Assembly: GCA_017303875.1 (NCBI GenBank)
Contig: JAFLBP010000008.1
Location: forward strand, 1 to 64,000
DNA: 64,000 nt
DNA from: Chitinophagales bacterium
GTDB lineage: Bacteria > Bacteroidota > Bacteroidia > Chitinophagales > Saprospiraceae
Direction of reading: 5' to 3'
How positions within the stretch are numbered: the first letter of the stretch is position 1; each line of letters starts with the position of its first letter. This document shows, in pieces, positions 42,176 through 51,285 of the stretch. The position numbers and the translations under genes were made by a program. The notes beneath the pieces are model-generated. The model was given only the letters and a program-made list of their open reading frames with translations, did no database searches and was not told the DNA's origin.

Positions 42176-43816
42176 TTATTGCTCCTGCTCCTTCAGCAAA
42201 CGCAGGAGCACGCCGTTGGTCCAGCCGAATCCGTCCTGAACGGGATATTCGCCGCCGCCGGCTTCCAGACTGAGGTCTTCCACATTATATTTTTCCAACA
42301 TTTTTCCGGTGCGCTGATAGACCTTCACGTTGAGGTCTACCCAGCGTTGTTTAACGGTCGCGGCCAAGGCATTGTGCTGGTAGCGGCGCAAACCGGCAAT
42401 ACCCATCCATTGCAGGGGCGCCCAGCCGTTGGGGGCATCCCACTGCTGGCCGGTATGGTTGGGGGTGGTGACGAGGCCGCCGGGGCGTAGAAATTGTTTT
42501 TCCACCGTTTTGGCACAGGCGTTGGCCTGCTCCGGTGTGGCCACGCCAAAATAAAGCGCGGCAATCCCGGAGAGGGCATATACGCCGGTTTTTTCACCTG
42601 TTTTCCAGTTGTAATCAAAAAACCAGCCTTTGGAGGCATCGTAACAAAGGTTTTGGAGCACTAATTTGCGCTGATTGGCAGCCACGCGATAAGCAGCAGC
42701 TTTTTGTTGTCCGGCTTCCGAATATTTCAGGGCATTTTGTGCTTCCCAGGCGTCGGCGAGGGTGTTTTCGAGGTGCATCATCAGGCAATTGAGGTCGACC
42801 GGAATAATATCGGTCGTACGGATTTCCCTGAGGTTGTCGGTAGCGCCCCAGCGGCTGCTGAAGTCCCAGCCGGATTCGGCGGCGGCTTTGATGTCGCGGT
42901 ACAAGGATTCCGGGCTGCGGGCGCCCTGGAGGCTTTGTGCACTTTCGAAGTCTTCGCGCCAGGATTCGGGGCGCGGGGCAGGCTCATCGTCCCAATAGCG
43001 GTTGAGCACGATGGATTCGCTCATCCAGACGGCGCGGCGACCGGCGATACTGTCGGGGCCGAGTGTATTGCTGCCATTGTTCCAGTAGGCGTATTCTTTT
43101 TCCATTTGCGACAGGTAGCGCAGGTAAGGGGCTTTGTCGGGCGCGCCTTTATAATTGTCTTGTGCGAGTTTTACCATGAGGCTGAAAAAGGGCGGCTGAC
43201 TACGGGTGAGGTAGTAGGATCGGTTGCCGTTGGGGATATGGCCGTAGGTATCAATGAGGTAGGCGAAATTATCGAGCATATTGTCGATCATATCGAAACG
43301 GCCATCAGCGGCCAGGCCCAGCATGGTAAAATAGCTGTCCCAGTAGTAAATTTCGCGAAACCGACCGCCGGGCACGATATAGGATTTGGGGAGGGGCAGG
43401 AGGGTGCCGGAGGCCTGTTGGTCGGGCTGTCGGGTGAGTACCGACCACAAGGCGCTTAGGTGGGCTTCGGGGCTTTCATTGAGGTCGCTTTTGTATCCGC
43501 TGTTTGGGTTAACGGGCGTATTAAAGTGCTCGGAAACGAAAGCGGCCAGATTAAAATCCGGCTTTTGGGCGGCGGCCTCATATTTTTTTAAAATTTCTTC
43601 CGGGGAAAATTTGGGGGTACAATCAGCGAAAGTTTTTCCGTCGGGAAAGATTTTTGCCTGTTGTACGGCGGCGAACAAAGCACCGTATGCTTTATTCGGA
43701 AAAATAATATCTTGCGAATTGGCATTTTTGCTGGCGTCGGAATTGTTATTTTGCTTGCATTCGGGCAAAAATAGAAATATTATTCCGAGGCTCAAAAGAT
43801 GGAGAAAGGTGCGCAT
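42176..43816 (-). CDS. Alpha,alpha-trehalase (GH37)
   Basis: A 546-residue periplasmic enzyme. Both trehalase signatures are present: PGGRFREIYYWDSY (149-162) and QQWDAPNGWAP. Other family parts are visible (YGHIPNGNRSYYLTRSQPP, ESGWDFSSRW, PVDLNCLMMHLE). It hydrolyses trehalose to two glucose molecules. The leader is hydrophobic (MRTFLHLLSLGIIFLFLPEC) and a Cys follows it, but Glu at -1 makes lipidation uncertain. ATG 43816 is chosen because the leader begins there; the frame opens at 43852. Confidence 0.93.
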   Translation of the reverse strand: MRTFLHLLSLGIIFLFLPECKQNNNSDASKNANSQDIIFPNKAYGALFAAVQQAKIFPDGKTFADCTPKFSPEEILKKYEAAAQKPDFNLAAFVSEHFNTPVNPNSGYKSDLNESPEAHLSALWSVLTRQPDQQASGTLLPLPKSYIVPGGRFREIYYWDSYFTMLGLAADGRFDMIDNMLDNFAYLIDTYGHIPNGNRSYYLTRSQPPFFSLMVKLAQDNYKGAPDKAPYLRYLSQMEKEYAYWNNGSNTLGPDSIAGRRAVWMSESIVLNRYWDDEPAPRPESWREDFESAQSLQGARSPESLYRDIKAAAESGWDFSSRWGATDNLREIRTTDIIPVDLNCLMMHLENTLADAWEAQNALKYSEAGQQKAAAYRVAANQRKLVLQNLCYDASKGWFFDYNWKTGEKTGVYALSGIAALYFGVATPEQANACAKTVEKQFLRPGGLVTTPNHTGQQWDAPNGWAPLQWMGIAGLRRYQHNALAATVKQRWVDLNVKVYQRTGKMLEKYNVEDLSLEAGGGEYPVQDGFGWTNGVLLRLLKEQEQ

Positions 43817-43888
43817 GGGCAAACGATTTAGCGAATTTTTTTTGAAGGGCAAAAGTGAAAATCAAAATTCATAAAAAGGGCAAAATTT

Positions 43889-43923
43889 TTTGAAAAAATC
43901 ACGATTCGGTTTTTCTACTTTTG
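43889..43923 (+). promoter_or_regulatory. Promoter of the M43 metalloprotease gene
   Basis: TTTG (43889-43892), a 23-base spacer and TACTTTTG (43916-43923), a perfect TAnnTTTG box at the long end of the accepted spacing. The implied leader is about 158 bases, which could hold regulatory structure. Confidence 0.5.
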
Positions 43924-44088
43924 CCCCGCACTTTTAAACGCAGAATGTAAAGCAATCCAAAAAAATATTCGGGCCTGAAGTTCCTCATGTCCGATGTTCC
44001 ACTCCTGAGAGACCCATTTCTTTATTCCTTCATCTGAAACTCAGGTTTCAACCAAATCAAACTGTTCATCTTAACCAATTTTAGTCAC

Positions 44089-46032
44089 ATGCGTCATTTA
44101 ATCTTTTCTACCCTGCTCTCTGTGCTCAGCCTTGGGAGTTTGTTCGCACAACGTGTTTGTCCTTCGCATGACATTCTGCACCAGCAAATGCAGGAAAATC
44201 CATTCATGCAGGAAGTGCGCGACCAAATTGAACAACAAACCCGCGATTTTATCCAAAATAGCGGCAACACCCAAAATCGCGTTGTGGTCACCATTCCGGT
44301 CGTTGTAAACGTCGTTTGGAATACCACTGCCGAAAACGTTTCTGATGCACAAATCCAGTCTCAGCTCGATGTATTGAACGCCGACTTCCGTCGACTCAAT
44401 GCCGATGCTTCCAACACCCCTGCTGCTTTCCAGGGTATTTCTGTGGATTGTGAGGTGAATTTCTGCCTCGCTACCCAGGATCCCACCGGCGCAGCAACCA
44501 CCGGCATTCGTCGCCGCCAAACCACGGTTACCGCCTTTGGTACCAACGACGCCGTTAAATACACGGCTCAGGGCGGTCTCGACATCTGGGATCGCAGCAA
44601 ATACCTCAATATCTGGGTTTGCGACATCAGCGGCGGCATTCTTGGTTACGCGCAGTTCCCCGGCGGCCCGGCGGCTACCGACGGTGTGGTGATCGACTAC
44701 CAGTACTTCGGCACTACCGGTACTGCCACCGCGCCTTTCAACCTCGGTCGTACCGCCACCCACGAAGTGGGCCACTGGCTCAATCTCTACCACATCTGGG
44801 GCGATGACAATACCTCCTGCACTGGCAGCGACCAGGTTGCCGACACGCCGAACCAGGCCGACGAAAACTATGGCTGCCCCGTTTTCCCGCAAGTAAGCTG
44901 TAGCAACGGCCCCAACGGCGATATGTTCATGAACTATATGGACTACACCGACGACGCTTGTATGAATGCCTTCACTGCCGGCCAGAAAAGCCGTGCTCAG
45001 GCGCTCTTTGTATCTGGCGGCGCGCGCGCTTCGCTGCTCACTTCACCGGGTTGCCAACCGCCCTCCGGCGGTGGCGGCTGTGCTGTTCCGAGTGGCCTGA
45101 GCGCCACTGGCATTACGCAAACCGCAGCTACCCTCAGCTGGGGCGCAGTAAGCGGTGCAACCGCCTACAACCTCCAGTGGAAACTCTCCTCGTCTTCTAC
45201 CTGGACGACCGTGAGCAACCTGACGGGTACTTCCTACAGCCTCAGCGGCCTGACCGCTAACACCACCTACAACTACCAGGTGCAAACGGTTTGTGGTGCC
45301 ACTTCCAGCAGCTACTCTGCAGCAGCTTCTTTCACTACACAAAGCTCCAGCAGCTGTACCGACCAGTACGAGACCAATAACACCCGCAACACCGCCAAGG
45401 TGATTCCGGTGAACACGAACATTAATATGCAGATCGCTACCAGCTCCGATATCGACTGGCTGCGCTTCTCTAATACCAGCTCCACCCCGCGTATTAAAGT
45501 GGATCTGACCAACCTGCCATTCGACTACGATCTGCAATTGTATCGCAACACCACGTTACTGGGTACTTCACAGAATGCAGGTACTACTGCCGAGCAACTC
45601 ATTGCCAACACCACAACCGTTTCCACATCTTACTACGCTCGCGTTTACGGCTACAACGGCGCCTTCAGCAACAGCCAGTGCTACACCCTGCGTGTAAGCC
45701 TCAGCTCCAGCAACTGGCGTACCGACGGCAGCACCGACGGTGATGTAGTGGAAGGTGAAATTCCGGTATTGTTCGAAAATGCAGCATTCGGCATTTTCCC
45801 CAACCCGGCCAACAACGAAGTAACGATTGAAGTGCCGATGGATGCTGACCGCGATGTGCAGGTACGCATTGTTGACGGCGCCGGTCGCGTTGCTTTGGAA
45901 CAAAACCGCGTATTGGGCAAAGGCGATAACCGTATTCAGTTTGATCTGAACCGCCTTGCAAATGGCATGTACTTCGTACAGGTGCGCAATGGCGAGCAGG
46001 TAAGTATGCGTAAATTGGTGGTTGCCCACTAA
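44089..46032 (+). CDS. T9SS-secreted M43-family zinc metalloprotease
   Basis: A 647-residue exported protease. The signal peptide ends LGSLFAQ. The pappalysin/cytophagalysin-type zinc motif HEVGHWLNLYH provides His225, Glu226, His229 and His235, and the Met-turn lies in MFMNYMDYTDDAC. A fibronectin type III domain (about 335-415: LSATGITQTAATLSWGAVSG) is followed by a pre-peptidase-like C-terminal domain (about 425-540). The last 80 residues are a T9SS sorting domain (FGIFPNPANNEVTIEV; LANGMYFVQVRNG). It is therefore exported by the Por system, probably to digest extracellular protein. Confidence 0.93.
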   Translation: MRHLIFSTLLSVLSLGSLFAQRVCPSHDILHQQMQENPFMQEVRDQIEQQTRDFIQNSGNTQNRVVVTIPVVVNVVWNTTAENVSDAQIQSQLDVLNADFRRLNADASNTPAAFQGISVDCEVNFCLATQDPTGAATTGIRRRQTTVTAFGTNDAVKYTAQGGLDIWDRSKYLNIWVCDISGGILGYAQFPGGPAATDGVVIDYQYFGTTGTATAPFNLGRTATHEVGHWLNLYHIWGDDNTSCTGSDQVADTPNQADENYGCPVFPQVSCSNGPNGDMFMNYMDYTDDACMNAFTAGQKSRAQALFVSGGARASLLTSPGCQPPSGGGGCAVPSGLSATGITQTAATLSWGAVSGATAYNLQWKLSSSSTWTTVSNLTGTSYSLSGLTANTTYNYQVQTVCGATSSSYSAAASFTTQSSSSCTDQYETNNTRNTAKVIPVNTNINMQIATSSDIDWLRFSNTSSTPRIKVDLTNLPFDYDLQLYRNTTLLGTSQNAGTTAEQLIANTTTVSTSYYARVYGYNGAFSNSQCYTLRVSLSSSNWRTDGSTDGDVVEGEIPVLFENAAFGIFPNPANNEVTIEVPMDADRDVQVRIVDGAGRVALEQNRVLGKGDNRIQFDLNRLANGMYFVQVRNGEQVSMRKLVVAH

Positions 46033-46060
46033 TCTGAACGCTTTTTACAGGCCATAAAAA

Positions 46061-46103
46061 ATGAGCCATATCGGGATAATCCTGATATGGCTCATACTTT
46101 TTT
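46061..46103. terminator. Bidirectional terminator between protease and glycogen phosphorylase genes
   Basis: ATGAGCCATATC (46061-46072) pairs with 46084-46095. A T tract follows on the plus strand and an A tract (46055-46060) precedes it, so it can terminate both converging genes. Confidence 0.88.
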
Positions 46104-46120
46104 ATGCCTGCCGGATACGA

Positions 46121-48691
46121 TTATAACCAGCGCACCAATCCGAAATCCTGGCGATGGGCCAGCAGCGGATGTTTTGGGAACATGCGGAAGCCGTATTCAA
46201 ACACGCCGGCTTCCTGCGGTTGAATATCGCAGGAGTATAAGGCAGTGGTGCCTTCGGAACTGCGCAGTTGCAATTCGTGGGTATCCATCAATTCAAGTTC
46301 GGTTTCCGAAATGCGGCGGAAGAAAACCAATTCCACGCCAATATCAGATCCATCGAGGTTTTGTACATTCAGCACGATGGTTGCCTGAAAATGATCGCCG
46401 AGTGGCAGGGAACGGTTAAAAGTATCAGGCGCGTGCATTTCCAGCAGTTCAATGGCATCCCAGGTATTGCGGACGCGGCTTTTCCAGGCCGTCAGTTCGC
46501 GGGCTTTGCTGAAATTATTTTTCAGCATGGGCTGGTTGCGTTTGATGAGTTTGCTGTAATAGCGCGACACATAGTCTTCGAGCATGCGCGTCATCACGAA
46601 GTTGGGCGCAATTTCGGCAATGGTCTTTTTGATATGACTTACCCAGCGCTCACTTACGCCATCTGCATTGAGGTCGTAGTAAGCCGGAACAATTTCATTT
46701 TCCAGAATATTATAAATGGTTTCGGCGTCCAGTTCGTTTTGCAGGTCGGCATCTTTAAAGGTATCGTGCTCCGGCAATGCCCAGCCTGCGCCGGGACGGT
46801 AGCCTTCGCACCACCAGCCGTCGAGTACGGAGAAATTCATTACCCCGTTCATCACGGCCTTCATGCCGCTGGTTCCGCTGGCTTCTTTGGGGCGCGTGGG
46901 GTTGTTCAGCCAGATGTCGACACCCTGCACCAACAATTTGGCCATTTCCATACCGTAGTTTTCTAAGAAAATGACTTTTCCTTTGAACAGCGGGTTTTTA
47001 GTGGTATTGTAAATGAGGCGGATAAACTCCTGGCCGCCCTTGTCGGCGGGGTGTGCCTTACCGGCAAACAGGAAGATTACCGGCCGATCGCTGTTGTTTA
47101 CAATTTCAGCGAGGCGCTTTTCATTTGAAAACAGCAGTGTGGCGCGCTTGTAGGTAGCAAAACGGCGTGCAAAGCCGATAACGAGTGCATCATCGCGCAG
47201 GGAATTGATAATTTCAAAGGTGTTGCGCGGGTTTTCGCCCCGACGGGTCAGGTCGGTTTGCAGGCTCTGACGCACCCAGTCGAACAGGCGTTTTTTCAGT
47301 TTCCGGCGAATATCCATGATGCGCGTAGCCGGTACTTCATTGATTTTTGCCCAAAACTTGTGGTTGCTCTGGTGTTCTTCAAACCCTTTCCCAAATTTCT
47401 CGCGGTACAGCTCCAGCCATTCCTGCGCCACCCAGGTGGGAAAGTGTACGCTGTTGGTTACATAACCGACATGGCTTTCCGCGTAGTTGTAGTCGGGGTA
47501 CAGCTCATTAAACATGTGCTGGCTCACCTCTCCGTGCAAGCGACTTACGCCGTTTACTTCCATACTGGTACGGATGGCGAAATGGCTTACATTAAAGAGT
47601 TCGGCCGGGTTGCCGGGATGGATACGGCCCATACCCACGAGTGCTTCCCAGCTGATGTCCAATGCGTAGGTGTACTCGTAAACATATTCGCGCAAGAGCG
47701 CTTCGCTAAAGGTATCGTGACCGGCGGGCACCGGCGTATGGGTGGTGAAGAGCTGTGTGGAGCGCACTACTTCGAGGGCTTCGCTGAAGCTCAGGTTGTT
47801 TTCCTTGATGTAATGGCGCATGCGTTCCATGCCGAGGAAGGTGGCATGGCCTTCATTCAGGTGGTACACATCGGCGCTGATGCCGATGGCCTGCAGGGCG
47901 CGGAAGCCGCCAATGCCCAGAATCAGTTCCTGGCGCAGGCGGTTTTCATTGTCACCGCCATACAGCTGATGCGTTATGGAGCGGTCTTCCCAGCGGTTGT
48001 CGTCGATGTCGGTATCCAGCAGGTAAAGCGAGATGCGGCCCACGGGCAGTTCCCAGACTTTGGCCCAGACGGTGCGGCCCGCCAGGTTGACGTGGATTTT
48101 GATCCATTCTCCGCGTTTATCGCGTACGGGTTGCAGGGGCAACTGGGTAAATTTTGCGGGTTCCAGCTGATGAATCTGCTCGCCATTGAGGGAGATACCT
48201 TGTTGGAAATAGCCATAGCGATAAAGCAGACCCACCGCAACGAGGTTGAAGTTGCGGTCGCTGGCCTCTTTCAGGTAGTCGCCGGCCAATACGCCCAGAC
48301 CTCCGGAATACAGGCGCACGCTTTGGTGCAGGCCGTATTCCATACAGAAATATGCAACGGAAACTTCTTTTTCCTTCGGTTTTTTGTCGATATAGCTTTT
48401 GAAATCGGCATAAACCGTGCGCATTTTGCTCATAAATGCTTTGTTGGAAAGCAATTCATGGCCTTTTTCAATGCCCAGTTCGTCGAGGAAAGCAACGGGG
48501 TTGAAATTGCTGGCTTCAAATTTTTCCGGATCAATGGAACGGAACAACTCAATGGCGTCGTGGTTCCAGGACCACCAAAGGTTGTGGGCCAGTTCATAAA
48601 GCGGCGAAAGGCCGTCGGGGAGTTTGGGTTCTATAAATATGCGCTTGAGTTTTGCGCCGTTTTGAGTCAGATTGCCGACCATACTTGACAT
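46121..48691 (-). CDS. glgP: Alpha-glucan (glycogen) phosphorylase
   Basis: An 856-residue GT35 enzyme that releases glucose 1-phosphate from glycogen. Family features are AHNLWWSWNHDAIELF, YGLHQSVRLYSGGLGVLAGDY, LNEGHATFLGMERM, FTTHTPVPAGHDTF and the PLP-lysine region KEASGTSGMKAVMNGVMNF. This belongs to the branch with GTSGMK (the shorter-named alpha-glucan family phosphorylases), not the classical maltodextrin type. A TTG start at 48718 would add nine residues; ATG 48691 is preferred. A CAAAGATA on the plus strand at 48778 is a minus-strand -7 box (TATCTTTG) with no good -33. Together with trehalase it suggests use of storage sugars. Confidence 0.93.
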   Translation of the reverse strand: MSSMVGNLTQNGAKLKRIFIEPKLPDGLSPLYELAHNLWWSWNHDAIELFRSIDPEKFEASNFNPVAFLDELGIEKGHELLSNKAFMSKMRTVYADFKSYIDKKPKEKEVSVAYFCMEYGLHQSVRLYSGGLGVLAGDYLKEASDRNFNLVAVGLLYRYGYFQQGISLNGEQIHQLEPAKFTQLPLQPVRDKRGEWIKIHVNLAGRTVWAKVWELPVGRISLYLLDTDIDDNRWEDRSITHQLYGGDNENRLRQELILGIGGFRALQAIGISADVYHLNEGHATFLGMERMRHYIKENNLSFSEALEVVRSTQLFTTHTPVPAGHDTFSEALLREYVYEYTYALDISWEALVGMGRIHPGNPAELFNVSHFAIRTSMEVNGVSRLHGEVSQHMFNELYPDYNYAESHVGYVTNSVHFPTWVAQEWLELYREKFGKGFEEHQSNHKFWAKINEVPATRIMDIRRKLKKRLFDWVRQSLQTDLTRRGENPRNTFEIINSLRDDALVIGFARRFATYKRATLLFSNEKRLAEIVNNSDRPVIFLFAGKAHPADKGGQEFIRLIYNTTKNPLFKGKVIFLENYGMEMAKLLVQGVDIWLNNPTRPKEASGTSGMKAVMNGVMNFSVLDGWWCEGYRPGAGWALPEHDTFKDADLQNELDAETIYNILENEIVPAYYDLNADGVSERWVSHIKKTIAEIAPNFVMTRMLEDYVSRYYSKLIKRNQPMLKNNFSKARELTAWKSRVRNTWDAIELLEMHAPDTFNRSLPLGDHFQATIVLNVQNLDGSDIGVELVFFRRISETELELMDTHELQLRSSEGTTALYSCDIQPQEAGVFEYGFRMFPKHPLLAHRQDFGLVRWL

Positions 48692-48841
48692 GTCGTTATG
48701 GTTAAAAAAAGTTGCCAAAAAGCTGGCGAAACAAGCATTTTGAAGCTTTTGTTTACGTCAAAATACAAGTGCAGCGGCAAAGATAAGGTTTTTCTCTGCC
48801 ACTTCGTGTAAAAAATACAAAAAGCAGGTATTTCGGCAGCA

Positions 48842-49354
48842 TTAACGCCCGAAATCGTCTTGCAGACGTACAATATCCGATTCATCGGACGGGAAATCGG
48901 GGTTGACGTGTTGCCAGATTTCCGCGATCATGCCCCAGCCGTCAAGGCCCACCAATCGGTGGCGTTCGCCTTGCCGGAGTTCAATAATTTCGCCGGGTTC
49001 GAGGGTGCGCAGCTCGGTTTCCTCGTCGGTATCGCTGATGACCACACCGGCAACGCCACCTACGAGGCGCCAGATTTCGGCACGACGGAAATGATACTGC
49101 CAGGAAAGGCGTTTGTCGGGCGCCACCATCAGAATTTTCGGGCTTAGTTTGGCGAAGCCGCTAAAATCCTCAATGCTCAGGTGTGGAAAATAGGTTTCAA
49201 TAAATTTGGGGGCCTGTGCCTCATCGAGCACAAAAAAACCGCCCCAGGGGCGTTCGCTGTCGTGTTTTACAATGTCAAGACCCAGCCGCTCCATCTCGGC
49301 GCGAACCAGATCAAATACTTGCGCCTTTGGCGCGTTATCGGGAAATGTGAGCAT
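48842..49354 (-). CDS. Cupin-domain protein related to mannose-6-phosphate isomerase type II
   Basis: A 170-residue protein with a single cupin domain. SERPWGGFFVLDE, LSWQYHFRRAEIWRLVGG (metal-binding His residues), EPGEIIELRQGERHRL and the ending DESDIVRLQDDFGR match the isomerase half of bifunctional mannose-1-phosphate guanylyltransferase / mannose-6-phosphate isomerase enzymes. It lacks the nucleotidyltransferase half, so it is a stand-alone cupin, probably an isomerase of a phosphosugar. Activity is inference. Confidence 0.8.
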   Translation of the reverse strand: MLTFPDNAPKAQVFDLVRAEMERLGLDIVKHDSERPWGGFFVLDEAQAPKFIETYFPHLSIEDFSGFAKLSPKILMVAPDKRLSWQYHFRRAEIWRLVGGVAGVVISDTDEETELRTLEPGEIIELRQGERHRLVGLDGWGMIAEIWQHVNPDFPSDESDIVRLQDDFGR

Positions 49355-49688
49355 GTGTATCAGCTTTTAACCGGTATTTTGAAAAAGTACAAAATTTTGA
49401 TAATCAATATTTTGTACTGTATTTTTTCAAAAATACGGTGAATGGTTTAAATTTGGCTGCAAAGATAAACCGGGAATCGTTAAGGAGGGAGCGGATGAAT
49501 AAAGAAATCGTGACTGCTTGTGTCTTATAAAAAATGTAAAAAAGCCAGCCTTAAAAAACTCTTCGGTTACTCACATTCCATATATTTGCGTGGCAATCAA
49601 TCCGCCAGCCGGAGGCATTTGGCCATTAAGGGAGTGCATATAGATGCATATAGCTCATACATTTCAATAATAGGGATAAGCCAGCTTT
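49355..49688. other. Left border region of the restriction-modification island
   Basis: AT content rises sharply from about 49380. The region holds an inverted repeat GTACAAAAT / ATTTTGTAC (arms in 49387-49418), a minus-strand -7 box TATCTTTG at 49460-49467 that may serve the cupin gene, a plus-strand TATATTTG at 49581-49588, and a direct repeat TGCATATAGA / TGCATATAGC at 49635-49654 just before the nuclease gene. No CDS is supported. Confidence 0.55.
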
Positions 49689-50870
49689 ATGAATATAAAA
49701 ATACTTGGACAAGGTTTTGAGCATGAATCTGCAAATGCAGTTGGACACTATCTCATTAAATTTTTAGGCGACAAAGCGTTTCACACATTTACAGGAATCA
49801 CTGCTTTTGCGAGCCTTGCAGGTGTCAAAGGACTTTCAAGTCACATTGAGATGGCCAGAGACCATCTGGCAAAGATTACTATCGTTACTGGTGTAGACCA
49901 AAAAGGGACTTCAAAAGAAGCTCTTGAAGCGCTCTTGGCTTTAGGTATTGATGCATACATTTTCTATCAGCCATCAGTAACAATTTTTCACCCCAAGATA
50001 TATTTGTTTGAAGGCAACGATAGATGCGAGTTGATTATTGGTTCATCAAACCTGACGTCACAAGGACTTTTTACAAATATTGAGACTTCATTACATCTTT
50101 CACTTAACCGCAGCTCTGATACACATTGGAGTATAGTTGAACAACTTAAAGCCTATTTTAAAGGTATATTTGATCTTTCAGACCCAAATCTTAAAAAAAT
50201 TTCCAAAGACATCATTGATGATTTAGTTAAGGCTAAAATTGTCCCTACGGAAGATGAGCGAAAAGCTGCACAAGACAAAATGGACAAACCCGAAAAGCAT
50301 GAAGCGGTAGATTTTATTCTGAAAATATTTCCTAAACGTTTAACAGCTAAAGTTCCTCCTGAGTTTAGAGGAAGAGGAACGAGAAGCACAGTCGTCTCCC
50401 CGAAAGCACTTTCCAGGAAAGGGACTCCACGCAAGGAGGCACTTGTCTGGGAGAGTAAAAATTTGACGGAAAGGGATTTAAATATTCCCAGCGCTTCAAA
50501 TACAAATCCTACAGGTTCTATGTTGTTTAAAAAAGGTCAAATGCAAGGAATAGATCAACGACATCATTTCAGAGAAGTAGTATTTTCTAAGCTCAAATGG
50601 GAAAAGGATGCAACCTCTAAACATCCACATCTTGAACGAGCAGTTGCTACTTTTTACATAACTATTGACGGTAAAAGTAAAGGCACTTTTGACCTAGTTC
50701 TAACACATAACAGCGATACAGGTAGTCGCTCGTATCAACAGAAAAATTCCATGACTCAGGTTAGTTGGGGTTTCGCAAAAGAACATATAGCAAAACCAGA
50801 ACTTATCGGAAAGCAAGCGAGACTGTACAAAACGAGGAAAAACAATGTGTTTGTGCTCGAAATCAATTAG
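49689..50870 (+). CDS. PLD-family restriction endonuclease (BfiI/NgoFVII-like)
   Basis: A 393-residue protein. The N-terminal domain (about 1-200) is a phospholipase D-type nuclease with HPK (His101, Lys103), GSSNLT (Asn121) and Glu132. These residues match the spacing I recall for BfiI (His105, Lys107, Asn125, Glu136), a restriction enzyme that needs no metal ion. The C-terminal half (about 230-393: QRHHFREVVFSKLKWEKDAT; FDLVLTHNSDTGSRSYQQKN) has no recognised motif and may be the B3-like DNA-recognition domain of such enzymes. It is followed by a controller gene and a methyltransferase. AT content is far above the flanks, indicating acquisition by transfer. Confidence 0.82.
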   Translation: MNIKILGQGFEHESANAVGHYLIKFLGDKAFHTFTGITAFASLAGVKGLSSHIEMARDHLAKITIVTGVDQKGTSKEALEALLALGIDAYIFYQPSVTIFHPKIYLFEGNDRCELIIGSSNLTSQGLFTNIETSLHLSLNRSSDTHWSIVEQLKAYFKGIFDLSDPNLKKISKDIIDDLVKAKIVPTEDERKAAQDKMDKPEKHEAVDFILKIFPKRLTAKVPPEFRGRGTRSTVVSPKALSRKGTPRKEALVWESKNLTERDLNIPSASNTNPTGSMLFKKGQMQGIDQRHHFREVVFSKLKWEKDATSKHPHLERAVATFYITIDGKSKGTFDLVLTHNSDTGSRSYQQKNSMTQVSWGFAKEHIAKPELIGKQARLYKTRKNNVFVLEIN

Positions 50871-50916
50871 TTGTCTGTCTTTGATGAGTTGTTGATAATA
50901 TTTTTTCAATTTTTTG

Positions 50917-50947
50917 TTTGAAGAAATGTTTTATAGCCTTATCTTTG
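50917..50947 (+). promoter_or_regulatory. Promoter of the controller-methyltransferase genes
   Basis: TTTG (50917-50920), a 19-base spacer and TATCTTTG (50940-50947) are a perfect Bacteroidota promoter. The predicted transcription start, about 50954, leaves a leader of only about 13 bases before the start codon at 50967. Confidence 0.7.
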
Positions 50948-50964
50948 GACAAAATCTGTCCAAA
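50944..50964. promoter_or_regulatory. Controller-protein operator (C box)
   Basis: A perfect palindrome TTTGGACA-AAATC-TGTCCAAA with 8-bp arms overlaps the last half of the -7 box and the expected transcription start, 2 bases before the controller start codon. The placement predicts repression when bound. Confidence 0.75.
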
Positions 50965-50966
50965 TC

Positions 50967-51284
50967 ATGATACTTGAGAAAACATTTGGAGAAACCGTCA
51001 GGAAACTACGCGACGAAAGGCAACTTCGTTTGCGTGAGGTTGCTGATGCTTTAAAAATAGACATATCAACGTTGGCTAAAATCGAAAAAAACACTCGCAA
51101 GCCTACTAAACAGGTCATTGAAAAACTTGCTATGTATTTTAGTGTAAACGAAAAAGACTTGATGGTGGCTTTCATCAGTGATTCAGTTGCATATCAAGTG
51201 ATGGATGAGGAAGAATTTGCCACAGAAGTTCTTAAAGTGGCAGAACAAAAAGTACAATACTTAAAAACAAAAAAAACATCTTAA
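50967..51284 (+). CDS. XRE-family helix-turn-helix controller protein of the RM system
   Basis: A 105-residue regulator. The HTH domain (about 5-65: FGETVRKLRDERQLRLREVA, ALKIDISTLAKIEKNTRKPT, QVIEKLAMYFSVNEKDLM) is followed by a short helical tail with VAEQKVQYLK. Size and position are those of restriction-modification controller (C) proteins, which delay the nuclease and limit the methyltransferase. The stop codon is separated from the methyltransferase start by one base. The palindrome at its own promoter is the likely binding site. Confidence 0.88.
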   Translation: MILEKTFGETVRKLRDERQLRLREVADALKIDISTLAKIEKNTRKPTKQVIEKLAMYFSVNEKDLMVAFISDSVAYQVMDEEEFATEVLKVAEQKVQYLKTKKTS

Positions 51285-51285
51285 C

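Noticed and set aside
47258..48688. 476-codon open frame antisense to glycogen phosphorylase
   Set aside because: The opposite strand carries an unambiguous GT35 enzyme; the antisense peptide is His/Phe/Val-rich shadow sequence.
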